Translations under genes and position numbers: made by a program
Source of the DNA: Rhodospirillales bacterium
Lineage (GTDB): Bacteria; Pseudomonadota; Alphaproteobacteria; Micavibrionales; UBA1664
Length of the DNA: 64,000 bases
NCBI GenBank assembly: GCA_023898805.1
Contig: CP060260.1
Span: forward strand, 124,001 to 188,000
Direction of reading: 5' to 3'
Shown: in pieces, positions 27,256-34,094 of the stretch
How positions within the stretch are numbered: position 1 is the stretch's first letter
How the letters are laid out: every line of letters starts with the position of its first letter
Notes under the pieces: generated by a model
The model's input: only the letters and a program-made list of their open reading frames with translations
Databases searched by the model: none
Told to the model about the DNA's origin: nothing

Positions 27256-27837
27256 ATGCCGCGCCTGCATATTTGCCTGTTCTTCGCCCTGTTTGCCTGT
27301 TTTTGCCATGCCGCGCCTGTGTTTGCGGACAATACGGCAAGCGACCGCATCGTCTTCGGCGGTGGACTGCACAATGTGGACGATGCCGACGACTTTCAGC
27401 GCATGACAGAATTCCGCGCCGAATGGCATATGGCCGCGCACCCGGTCCTGTGGCGGTTTTACCCGTGGGTCGGGGCCGAATTCATCTCCGGCGCGGTGGG
27501 CTGGTTCGGCGGTGGCCTGCAAACTGATTTCAACCTTTACCGCGATCTGGTCTACATGGCGCTCCAGACCGGGGCGGGCTATTTCGACGATGGTGTTTAT
27601 GAATATTCGTGGCGCAATATGAACCCGCCCACGGGGCTGGAATTCCGGCACCAGATTGAAATCGGAATCAAATTCCCGGCCGGCAACCGCATGGGCATCG
27701 CCCTCAGCCACATGTCCAATGCGGGCATAGGCGCAAAACAAAACCCCGGCAAGAACAGCCTGACCGTCAACTTCCACATCCCGTTCGACGGTTTTTCGGG
27801 CCGTACGGCCCAGCCGCTTAAGCCGGCTGGCGGATAA
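27256..27837 (+). CDS. PagL-like lipid A 3-O-deacylase (acyloxyacyl hydrolase)
   Basis: This is a predicted outer-membrane beta-barrel enzyme that removes an acyl chain from lipid A. The 193-residue protein has a signal peptide cut near VFADN, amphipathic strands, and the hallmark SHMSNAGIGAKQNPGKNSL, where His152 and Ser154 match the catalytic pair of PagL. The family's third catalytic residue is a Glu after NPG; here that place seems to hold Asn167, which I flag as uncertain. It is on the opposite strand, between nuoJ and nuoI, divergent from nuoJ and overlapping the convergent gene at 27818 by 20 bases. Confidence 0.8.
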   Translation: MPRLHICLFFALFACFCHAAPVFADNTASDRIVFGGGLHNVDDADDFQRMTEFRAEWHMAAHPVLWRFYPWVGAEFISGAVGWFGGGLQTDFNLYRDLVYMALQTGAGYFDDGVYEYSWRNMNPPTGLEFRHQIEIGIKFPAGNRMGIALSHMSNAGIGAKQNPGKNSLTVNFHIPFDGFSGRTAQPLKPAGG

Positions 27838-28369
27838 GCAGGTCGTAGCGGTTCTCGCCCGCGCGATAGCGCCCCTTTAACGCGAACGGCGCAGCAGCCA
27901 GAAAATCTGTCGGAAGCTCGATTTCATCGCGGTGCACGTTGAACGCCCAGCGCGCCCCGCTGCGCTCCAGCGCACCGCGCCACGCCGCCGGGTCTTGCGC
28001 GCACGGGCTTTGCCAGCACGCAAGCGGATCAAGCACGCGCCGCCGATGTCTGCGGGCAGGATCGAAACACAATCTGCAAAACACGACCAAAGGCGCCACC
28101 GGCGCGGTAACTGCGGTAAAATCCTGACGCGGCCCTGTGCACAGCAACAATTCTGCATCCGGCGAAAGCACCGCCCCCGCCTCTGGCAATTGCCGCTGGA
28201 TATCACCCATATAGGTATAATCGTTAAGGCCGAGTTGCTTAGGATCCGCCGGATCGCGCAGCGCGCCGACCAACAGCGCCCGATCAATGATTTCCACCCC
28301 TTTTGGGGCTTTCGCCACCTGATTGCCCGCCGCCGCGCGCAGATACCCGGATAACTTTATTGAATGCAT
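27818..28369 (-). CDS. Hypothetical protein, 183 aa, downstream of nuoI
   Basis: This soluble protein has no recognised motif. MHSIKLSGYLRAAAGNQVA is taken as start; a Met eight codons upstream is also in frame. The sequence is rich in Arg, Ala and Asp, with four Cys (LLLCTGPRQD, VVFCRLCFDP, WQSPCAQDP). It lies 39 bases after nuoI on the same strand and could be co-transcribed. Its end overlaps the convergent PagL-like gene by 20 bases. Confidence 0.6.
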   Translation of the reverse strand: MHSIKLSGYLRAAAGNQVAKAPKGVEIIDRALLVGALRDPADPKQLGLNDYTYMGDIQRQLPEAGAVLSPDAELLLCTGPRQDFTAVTAPVAPLVVFCRLCFDPARRHRRRVLDPLACWQSPCAQDPAAWRGALERSGARWAFNVHRDEIELPTDFLAAAPFALKGRYRAGENRYDLLIRQPA

Positions 28370-28408
28370 GAAGGGACTATAATCAGATTTCAAAGCTTAT
28401 GTAAATTT

Positions 28409-28897
28409 TTACCGGTACGGCGCTTCCGCCTCCAGATTGCGCGCGATCTGCGCCTCCCACCGGTCGCCATTGGCCAGCAGCCGTTCCTTGGTATACAGCA
28501 GCTCCTCGTGGGTTTCGGTGGCGTATTCGAAATTCGGCCCCTCGACGATCGCATCGACCGGGCAGGCTTCCTGACACAGCCCGCAATAAATGCACTTGGT
28601 CATGTCGATGTCGTAACGCGTGGTACGGCGGCTGCCGTCCTCGCGCGGTTCGGCCTCGATGGTGATGGCCAGCGCCGGGCACACCGCCTCGCACAGCTTG
28701 CACGCGATGCAGCGTTCCTCCCCGTTGGGATAGCGGCGCAATGCATGCTCGCCGCGAAACCGGGGGGAAAGGGGGGCCTTTTCAAACGGATAGTTCAGCG
28801 TCACCCGTTGCCGGAACATGTATGAAAACGTCAACGCCATCCCGCGCACGATTTCGTACAGGGAAAACGAACGGGCGGTGCGATCAAGAAAAGCCAT
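28409..28897 (-). CDS. nuoI: NADH-quinone oxidoreductase subunit I
   Basis: This peripheral-arm subunit of complex I carries clusters N6a and N6b. Two 4Fe-4S motifs are visible: CIACKLCEAVCP and CIYCGLCQEACP, each followed by the distal part of the ferredoxin fold. The N-terminal amphipathic block (ALTFSYMFRQRVTLNYPFEKAPLSPRFRGEHALRR region) is standard. It has 162 residues. It is preceded by the unrelated gene at 28952 instead of sitting directly after nuoH. Confidence 0.97.
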   Translation of the reverse strand: MAFLDRTARSFSLYEIVRGMALTFSYMFRQRVTLNYPFEKAPLSPRFRGEHALRRYPNGEERCIACKLCEAVCPALAITIEAEPREDGSRRTTRYDIDMTKCIYCGLCQEACPVDAIVEGPNFEYATETHEELLYTKERLLANGDRWEAQIARNLEAEAPYR

Positions 28898-28951
28898 GCG
28901 TGCAAAACCTATGTGAATTGCAGCCTCAAATCAACAGGCACCAACAGGAAA

Positions 28952-29728
28952 TCAAATTCCGACACGAAGTCCGGCATCGCATCGAGGAACCGGCATCAAA
29001 GGCGGTTGCTCTGGATGGCGAGGCACGCTCATATAGGCGGCATTCCCCGACTTCAACGGCGGCACCAGACAGGGGCGCCCCGTTCCCAGACGCACCCCGG
29101 CAATCCTCAGCATGTCATGGATGGGGCGCCCGTGCGCGCAACGATACGGATCAAGATGAAAAGCCCCGCAAACCAGCATGAACGGCCGTAGGCAAGACTT
29201 ACCATTCTGATCGGCCAGAATCGCGTTCTCCCACATCATATTGCGCATGAACAGATTGGTGCCGGGATAAAAAACGGGCTTGCTATCAGGCTCCACCCCC
29301 ACGACGCGCAACCCATTTTCATGCGCCGCATGCATGATGCGCTGGTAATAAAGCCGCATACGCTCGGAATGTGCAGGCAGGTGATTCAAAAGCCAGGCCA
29401 ACGCGCCCCGATCGCCGCCATCCTGCCACTGATCGAGATATTGCTGCTGCCCACGGGTAAACATCTCGACATACAGCCTGTCCGCGCCCACCGATGCCGC
29501 ATGTGGAATGAAAGCCTCGATGAATTCAGCGTGGCTATACATACCATGGGTTTCCCCCATCACGATGCCGCCTGCGCGCTCGAAAACATCCTGCATGAAC
29601 CTGAGCGCTTGCGGCAACGTTCCTTGCACATTGCGCCGCACGGCCATCTGAAAATGCAGCGACACCGAACATGCAGCATCGACGATGGCCGGCAAAGGAT
29701 TGCACGCCGTGAAAAACGGTGAAGGCAT
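28952..29728 (-). CDS. ChaN/Tiki-superfamily-like protein
   Basis: This 258-residue protein lies between nuoH and nuoI. The pattern GGIVMGETHGMYSH, then ADRLYVEMF about 25 residues later, then GLRVVGVEPD and VCGAFHLDP, follows the order of acidic and His motifs in the ChaN/Tiki/erythromycin-esterase-like superfamily. That superfamily also includes the C2 domain of Pasteurella-type toxins. The reaction is unknown: some members bind haem, others are hydrolases. I see no signal peptide. It lies about 54 bases upstream of nuoI and 106 bases downstream of nuoH. The family call is from motif order only. Confidence 0.6.
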   Translation of the reverse strand: MPSPFFTACNPLPAIVDAACSVSLHFQMAVRRNVQGTLPQALRFMQDVFERAGGIVMGETHGMYSHAEFIEAFIPHAASVGADRLYVEMFTRGQQQYLDQWQDGGDRGALAWLLNHLPAHSERMRLYYQRIMHAAHENGLRVVGVEPDSKPVFYPGTNLFMRNMMWENAILADQNGKSCLRPFMLVCGAFHLDPYRCAHGRPIHDMLRIAGVRLGTGRPCLVPPLKSGNAAYMSVPRHPEQPPLMPVPRCDAGLRVGI

Positions 29729-29834
29729 AAAACTTAAAAACCCCTGTTCAAAAATTTATAAATCTTTCGCCGGCACGATGGCCCGGCGCAGCTTTTGAAC
29801 AATCTAAGAGCGGTTTTTCCGTTATGGCAAGAAG

Positions 29835-30857
29835 TTACTGCACGTTCGGCAAGGCATCCATATAGATCAGCGCCCCGGCCATCGCCAGCACCCAGACCAG
29901 CGTGAACGGCAAGAACACCTTCCACCCAAGACGCATCAACTGGTCGTAGCGGTAACGCGGCAACGTCGCCCGCACCCAGATGTAAATGAACAGGATGAAC
30001 GCGACCTTGAGCACGAACCACACGATGCCCGGCACAAAGCCCAGCGCCGCGATGCCGAAGGGCGGCAGCCACCCGCCCAGAAACAGGATGGTGGCGATCG
30101 CCGACATTAAAATCATGTTGGCGTATTCGGCCAGAAAGAACAGCATGAAGGCGGCGGCGGAATATTCGACCAGAAACCCGCCCGAAAGCTCGGACTCGCC
30201 CTCCGGCAGGTCGAACGGCGCGCGGTTGCACTCGGCCAAAATCGACACCACGAACACCACGAACATCGGGAACAGCATCAGATTCATCCACCACGGACGC
30301 GGCGTCATCACGATGTCGGTCAGGTTCAAGGACCCCGTGCATAAAAGCACGCACACGATGACCAAACCCATCGACACTTCATAACTGACCATCTGCGCGG
30401 CGGAACGCATCCCGCCCAGAAACGCGTATTTGGAATTGGACGCCCAGCCCGCCATCAGCACGCCGTAAACCCCCATCGACGAAACCGCGAACAGGTAAAG
30501 GACGCCGACATTGATGTCCGCGATCACCCAACCGAAAGAAACCGGAATGACCGACCACGCCACCAGCGAAAGCGAAAGCGTCAGCAAAGGCGCCAAAAGG
30601 AACACACCCTTGCTGGCCTGCGTCGGCAGCACCAGCTCCTTGGAAAACAGCTTGATCGCGTCGGCGAAGGTCTGCAAAAGGCCGAACGGCCCGACCGTCA
30701 TCGGCCCTTGCCGTAACTGCATCGCGCCCATCACCTTGCGCTCGGCATAGACCAGATAGGCCACGCCGACCAGCAGCGGCACGACAAAAGCCAGTATCTG
30801 CAACACGATGAACAAAAGCGGCTGGCCGTAGCCGGCCCAGAAATCCATAAAGCTCAT
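29835..30857 (-). CDS. nuoH: NADH-quinone oxidoreductase subunit H
   Basis: This membrane subunit of complex I lies at the quinone site. The start MSFMDFWAGYGQPLLFIV is the best match to the family; an ATG six codons upstream is in frame. It has 340 residues and eight membrane helices. AERKVMGAMQLRQGPMTVGPFGLLQTFADAIKL and AECNRAPFDLPEGESELSGGF (acidic residues near the quinone channel) are both present. Unusually, the gene directly upstream is an XRE-type repressor, 46 bases away on the same strand. Confidence 0.97.
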   Translation of the reverse strand: MSFMDFWAGYGQPLLFIVLQILAFVVPLLVGVAYLVYAERKVMGAMQLRQGPMTVGPFGLLQTFADAIKLFSKELVLPTQASKGVFLLAPLLTLSLSLVAWSVIPVSFGWVIADINVGVLYLFAVSSMGVYGVLMAGWASNSKYAFLGGMRSAAQMVSYEVSMGLVIVCVLLCTGSLNLTDIVMTPRPWWMNLMLFPMFVVFVVSILAECNRAPFDLPEGESELSGGFLVEYSAAAFMLFFLAEYANMILMSAIATILFLGGWLPPFGIAALGFVPGIVWFVLKVAFILFIYIWVRATLPRYRYDQLMRLGWKVFLPFTLVWVLAMAGALIYMDALPNVQ

Positions 30858-30903
30858 AGCGTGACTTTCTAGCATGAAGCCCGCCCGCGCTTAAGGGGGT
30901 TTT

Positions 30904-31608
30904 TCAGCTTTTCAACGCACCAAAGCGTTTTTCATCCTCATAAAACAGACATTTGCCGCCTTTGATCGCCTTGCCCATTGCCCAGAACTGCGCAAGCTGG
31001 TTGCGATAGGCTTCGGCCAGCGTCGGACTTTCGACCAGAATGACCTTTTTCAACAACACGAACGCCACGTTGTCGCCGAACACCGAAATCGGCACGCCGC
31101 TTGTCAGCGCCTTGGGAATGGCGCGGTATTCCGAACATTCCGGCGGGCCGTAATGATCCTTCGTGCCCTCCGGCACCATGATCTTCTCGAACAGCCCGTA
31201 TTTGCGCGTGGTCGCATACAGCCAGTAATGCAGCCGCCGCGCGGAATCGATCAACACCCCCTCGTCCGCCAGTATGTTGATGCTGCCCACTCCCTCGCGC
31301 CGCATCGTATCAACCAGACGACGGCAATACCGCTCGAACGCGTCGCGCCCCTCGAACACCTCGGTGCGCAAAACCTCCCCGGCCATGCGCACGCCTTCGC
31401 CTTCGGTGAATTCGACGCCCTCGCCCTCCAGCACCGCCGCGATCTTCTTCAGCGTGCCCGCCCGCGGCGTCACCAACCCGCGGTCGATATTGTTCATTGC
31501 GGTCACCGAAAGAGCGCATGTCCGCGCCAGATCGCGCTGGCTCCAGCCCAAAAGGGCACGTGCGGCACGGATTTGCCGGATGGATAAAATCTCAGGCTTA
31601 AGGCTCAT
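30904..31608 (-). CDS. XRE-family transcriptional regulator with C-terminal sensor-like domain
   Basis: The N-terminal helix-turn-helix (IRAARALLGWSQRDLARTCALS then AMNNIDRGLVTPRAGTLKKI) binds DNA. The remainder (about 75-234) is a conserved-looking domain with ILADEGVLIDSARRLHYWLY and SVFGDNVAFVLLKKVILVES, perhaps a ligand or partner site; I cannot name it. It has 234 residues. The start is the ATG right beside a perfect palindrome (31610-31626), a probable autoregulatory operator. It is divergent from the solute-binding protein gene at 31688, and 46 bases downstream begins nuoH, which may therefore be under its promoter. Confidence 0.85.
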   Translation of the reverse strand: MSLKPEILSIRQIRAARALLGWSQRDLARTCALSVTAMNNIDRGLVTPRAGTLKKIAAVLEGEGVEFTEGEGVRMAGEVLRTEVFEGRDAFERYCRRLVDTMRREGVGSINILADEGVLIDSARRLHYWLYATTRKYGLFEKIMVPEGTKDHYGPPECSEYRAIPKALTSGVPISVFGDNVAFVLLKKVILVESPTLAEAYRNQLAQFWAMGKAIKGGKCLFYEDEKRFGALKS

Positions 31609-31609
31609 A

Positions 31610-31626
31610 ATTGAATTATATTCAAT
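31610..31626. promoter_or_regulatory. Palindromic operator candidate for the XRE regulator
   Basis: ATTGAAT-TAT-ATTCAAT is a perfect inverted repeat with 7-base arms and a 3-base centre. It touches the start codon of the XRE gene and lies 62 bases before the divergent gene at 31688. The 79-base spacer is very A+T-rich, with TATACT at 31640 as a possible -10 box for the plus-strand gene. Dyad, position and neighbour all fit binding by the XRE protein. Confidence 0.6.
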
Positions 31627-31687
31627 TTTTGTACGATTTTATACTTTTTTATGGCGGCCAGCGCCCCGTCCGGCAAACACTGCCCCC

Positions 31688-32497
31688 ATGAAAAGATTTT
31701 TCCTGATCCTGCTTCTGGCCCCTGTTTTATGGGGTTTCTGCACACCGGCCAATGCCGAGAGCGCCTATCAGCGCGTCCAGCGTACCGGCACCATACGCTG
31801 CGGCTATCTGGTCTGGACGCCGATGATGCAGGTCGATCCGAACACAGGGGCTCTCTCCGGAATGAATTACGAATATATGGAGGCCGTCGCAAAGACGCTG
31901 GGGCTTAAAATCGATTGGGTGCGCGAGGTCCCGCCCGGCCAGCAGGTCGAGGAACTGCGCACCGGGACCATCGACGCGATTTGCTCCGCCGACGGGCCTC
32001 TGGTCCCGGCCATGGCGCGGTATGTTTTCTATACCCGGCCCATCGCGCGCTTCCCTTTCCGCATTTATATGCGCAAGGGCGACCCGCGCCTGAAAGAAGG
32101 CATGGACAAACTGAACGCGGACAATATCCGTTTTACTATCGTCGATGGCGACCTTTCCGGCTCGGTGATCGGGATGCGCTTCCCGAAGGCAAAGCGGCTT
32201 TCACTGGCCATGAACGCCGACCCGTCGCAGATGATGATGGATGTCGTCACGCGCAAGGCGGACGCCTTGATCAACGACGATTTCACGATGGCGGCATATT
32301 TGAAATCCAATCCGGATGCGCTGCAACGGGTTGAGCCGGATATTCCCGTCGCCGACATTCCCAACGCGTTCAGCGTGCTGCAGGGCCCGGACGGTCTGCC
32401 CCTGAAAACCCTGCTCGATCAGGGGATCGAGAACGTCAAGAACTTCGGCATCGAAGCGGAAATTTTTAAAAACTACGGTATCAACCCGCAGGATTAG
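31688..32497 (+). CDS. Periplasmic solute-binding protein, family 3
   Basis: This 269-residue protein has a clear signal peptide (MKRFFLILLLAPVLWGF to ANA) and the family 3 pattern: a start at YQRVQRTGTIRCGYL, GALSGMNYEYMEAVAKTLGLKIDWV and DFTMAAYLKSNPD. Such proteins bind amino acids or similar small molecules for ABC import or sensing. No permease or ATPase is adjacent, so it is an orphan or serves a distant partner. It is divergent from the XRE regulator and likely controlled by it. Its TAG stop lies in the left inverted repeat of the element at 32494. Confidence 0.88.
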   Translation: MKRFFLILLLAPVLWGFCTPANAESAYQRVQRTGTIRCGYLVWTPMMQVDPNTGALSGMNYEYMEAVAKTLGLKIDWVREVPPGQQVEELRTGTIDAICSADGPLVPAMARYVFYTRPIARFPFRIYMRKGDPRLKEGMDKLNADNIRFTIVDGDLSGSVIGMRFPKAKRLSLAMNADPSQMMMDVVTRKADALINDDFTMAAYLKSNPDALQRVEPDIPVADIPNAFSVLQGPDGLPLKTLLDQGIENVKNFGIEAEIFKNYGINPQD

Positions 32498-32796
32498 GGT
32501 CAGGAGCCATTAACCTCATGAGATTGCGTGACATGGGAAAGGGATGGATGCAAGGAAAAGAGCCGAAGGCGGGGTGGTTTCCCCGGCAAGGCCCTTTGAC
32601 GCGGCAGACACCCTTTTCCCATGTCACCCGCAAGGGTGCGCCAAACCATGTCACCCGCAAGGGTGCGCCAAACCATGTCACCCGCAAGGGTGCGCCAAAC
32701 CATGTCACCCGCAAGGGTGCGCCAAACCATGTCACCCGCAAGCGCGCGAAGCCAAAGCGCGTAATCCATGACATTAATAATGAGTCCTGACCCTAA
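32494..32796. mobile_element. MITE-like element with 19-bp terminal inverted repeats
   Basis: The left end (32494-32512, ttagggtcaggagccatta) and right end (32778-32796) are inverted copies matching at 17 of 19 bases. Inside are an inverted pair around gcgtgacatggg (about 32530) and cccatgtcaccc (about 32618), and a 27-bp tandem repeat. No transposase is encoded. The TAG stops of both flanking convergent genes lie inside the two ends. It resembles a non-autonomous element; related 'gggtcagga' ends are, to my knowledge, common near Y1-type transposases, but no such gene is in the window. Confidence 0.6.
32620..32742. repeat. 27-bp tandem repeat, 4.5 copies, each a GCAA-loop hairpin
   Basis: Four identical 27-bp units start at 32620, 32647, 32674 and 32701; a fifth from 32728 diverges after 15 bases. 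Each unit contains CACCC-GCAA-GGGTG, a 5-bp stem with a GNRA tetraloop. Because 27 is a multiple of three, both strands give open frames with 9-residue repeats, but nothing else suggests coding. Confidence 0.9.
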
Positions 32797-34043
32797 ATCG
32801 CTACGTTCCCAACCGCTTCAAGGAAATTGCGGGCAAGGACGGGATAGGCGTTGTGCAGCAGGACATGCGTCTGCGCCTCCAGCCCTTTCAGGTTGCGTTC
32901 CTGCGGATCCATTTCCAGCAATTTGACCAGCGCCGACGCCACGTCTTTGGGGTCACCCGTGGGCACGCAAATACCGCACGCGGAATCCGCCAGCATGTCG
33001 TTCCCGGTATCCACCGCCATGACGATGGGTTTGCCCGCCATCATGTAATCGTAAATCTTGTGGAACGAAACGCCGTATTTATACACGGCCAGCGACCTCG
33101 CCCCCATGTACAGAACGTCCATCTGCCGCAGGAAACGCGGCACCTGCCGCTTGGGCAGCGGCCCCGCGAAAACGAACACGTCGGCGACATTGGTTTCCTC
33201 GGCGAAATCCGCAAGCGGCGCGCGGTAAGGCCCGTCGCCGATACAGATGAATGCGATCTTGCGGTCGCGCAAAAACGCCGCCGCCTCGACCAGGACTTCA
33301 AGCGCGCCGGTTTCGCCATGCGCGCCCGCATACCCGACGATCATTCGCCCCTGCGCGCGGAACCGGTCGATCACCGCCTGCACCAGCCCGTCTATGCCGT
33401 GCCCGTCCTGCGCCGGATCTTCCCATTCCTCCGGCTCGATGCCGTTGGGGATGACCGTGAATTTACCGGGCGCAAGTCCGTAATCCTTCAGGTAAGCCTC
33501 CGCCCCCGGCAGCGGCGAAATCACAACATCGGCCGCACGGCACGCCCGCCGCTGGCCCCAACGCACAAGCCGCATGAAGGGATGCGTGGGCTTGATGCCC
33601 CATATTTCCATCGGCGAATCCGGCCACAGCTCGCTGACCTCGTAAACCAGCCTTGCCCCCGCCGCGCGCGCGATCAACTGCGCCGGCCCCATGTCGAACG
33701 GATAGGCCGACGACGCGATGACGATATCGGGCCGGAAATTGCGCACCACGTGGCGCAGGCGCAGATATAACTGGCCCACGAACGCCAGAATGTTCAGGAC
33801 GCGCCGCCACCCATGGCCCTGATAGGCGGGCGTGCGCAAAAAGATGTACTCGATCCCGTCATAGCCCTGCCGGTCGATCACCCCGCGCATCCGGGGCTGG
33901 CGCAACCTTGTATGTGCATAGGACGCGGAAACGATCCGCACCCGGTGCCCCATGCGCACCCATTGCCGCGCCAGATAATAGGGCCGGTATTCCATGCCCA
34001 GCACCGGCGACCCGGCGTAATGGTCGATGTAAAGAATGTTCAT
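32793..34043 (-). CDS. Glycosyltransferase family 4
   Basis: This 416-residue GT-B enzyme probably acts in surface polysaccharide assembly. The N-terminal acceptor domain (MNILYIDHYAGSPVLGMEYRPYYLARQW) resembles WcaI-like members. The C-terminal donor domain has VIPNGIEPEEW, IVGYAGAHGETGALEVLVEA, CIGDGPYR and VSFHKIYDYMMAGKPIV, the family's E-x7-E region with Asp in place of the second acidic residue. It begins 51 bases after nuoG on the same strand. Its TAG stop lies inside the right terminal repeat of the element at 32494. Confidence 0.9.
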   Translation of the reverse strand: MNILYIDHYAGSPVLGMEYRPYYLARQWVRMGHRVRIVSASYAHTRLRQPRMRGVIDRQGYDGIEYIFLRTPAYQGHGWRRVLNILAFVGQLYLRLRHVVRNFRPDIVIASSAYPFDMGPAQLIARAAGARLVYEVSELWPDSPMEIWGIKPTHPFMRLVRWGQRRACRAADVVISPLPGAEAYLKDYGLAPGKFTVIPNGIEPEEWEDPAQDGHGIDGLVQAVIDRFRAQGRMIVGYAGAHGETGALEVLVEAAAFLRDRKIAFICIGDGPYRAPLADFAEETNVADVFVFAGPLPKRQVPRFLRQMDVLYMGARSLAVYKYGVSFHKIYDYMMAGKPIVMAVDTGNDMLADSACGICVPTGDPKDVASALVKLLEMDPQERNLKGLEAQTHVLLHNAYPVLARNFLEAVGNVAI

Positions 34044-34094
34044 CCCGCACAGTATAGCAGGATGCGGGTCCGCAGCGGGACGGTTTTCTTTTTC

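Noticed and set aside
29734..30354. 206-codon minus-strand frame inside nuoH
   Set aside because: It is a shifted frame of nuoH with Arg/Gly/Ala-rich nonsense composition.
32620..32742. CRISPR array
   Set aside because: The units are directly adjacent with no unique spacers, and no cas gene is present.
32481..32790. Open frames on both strands with 9-residue repeats
   Set aside because: They arise only because the 27-bp repeat is a multiple of three. There is no ribosome site and no sequence outside the repeat that looks coding.
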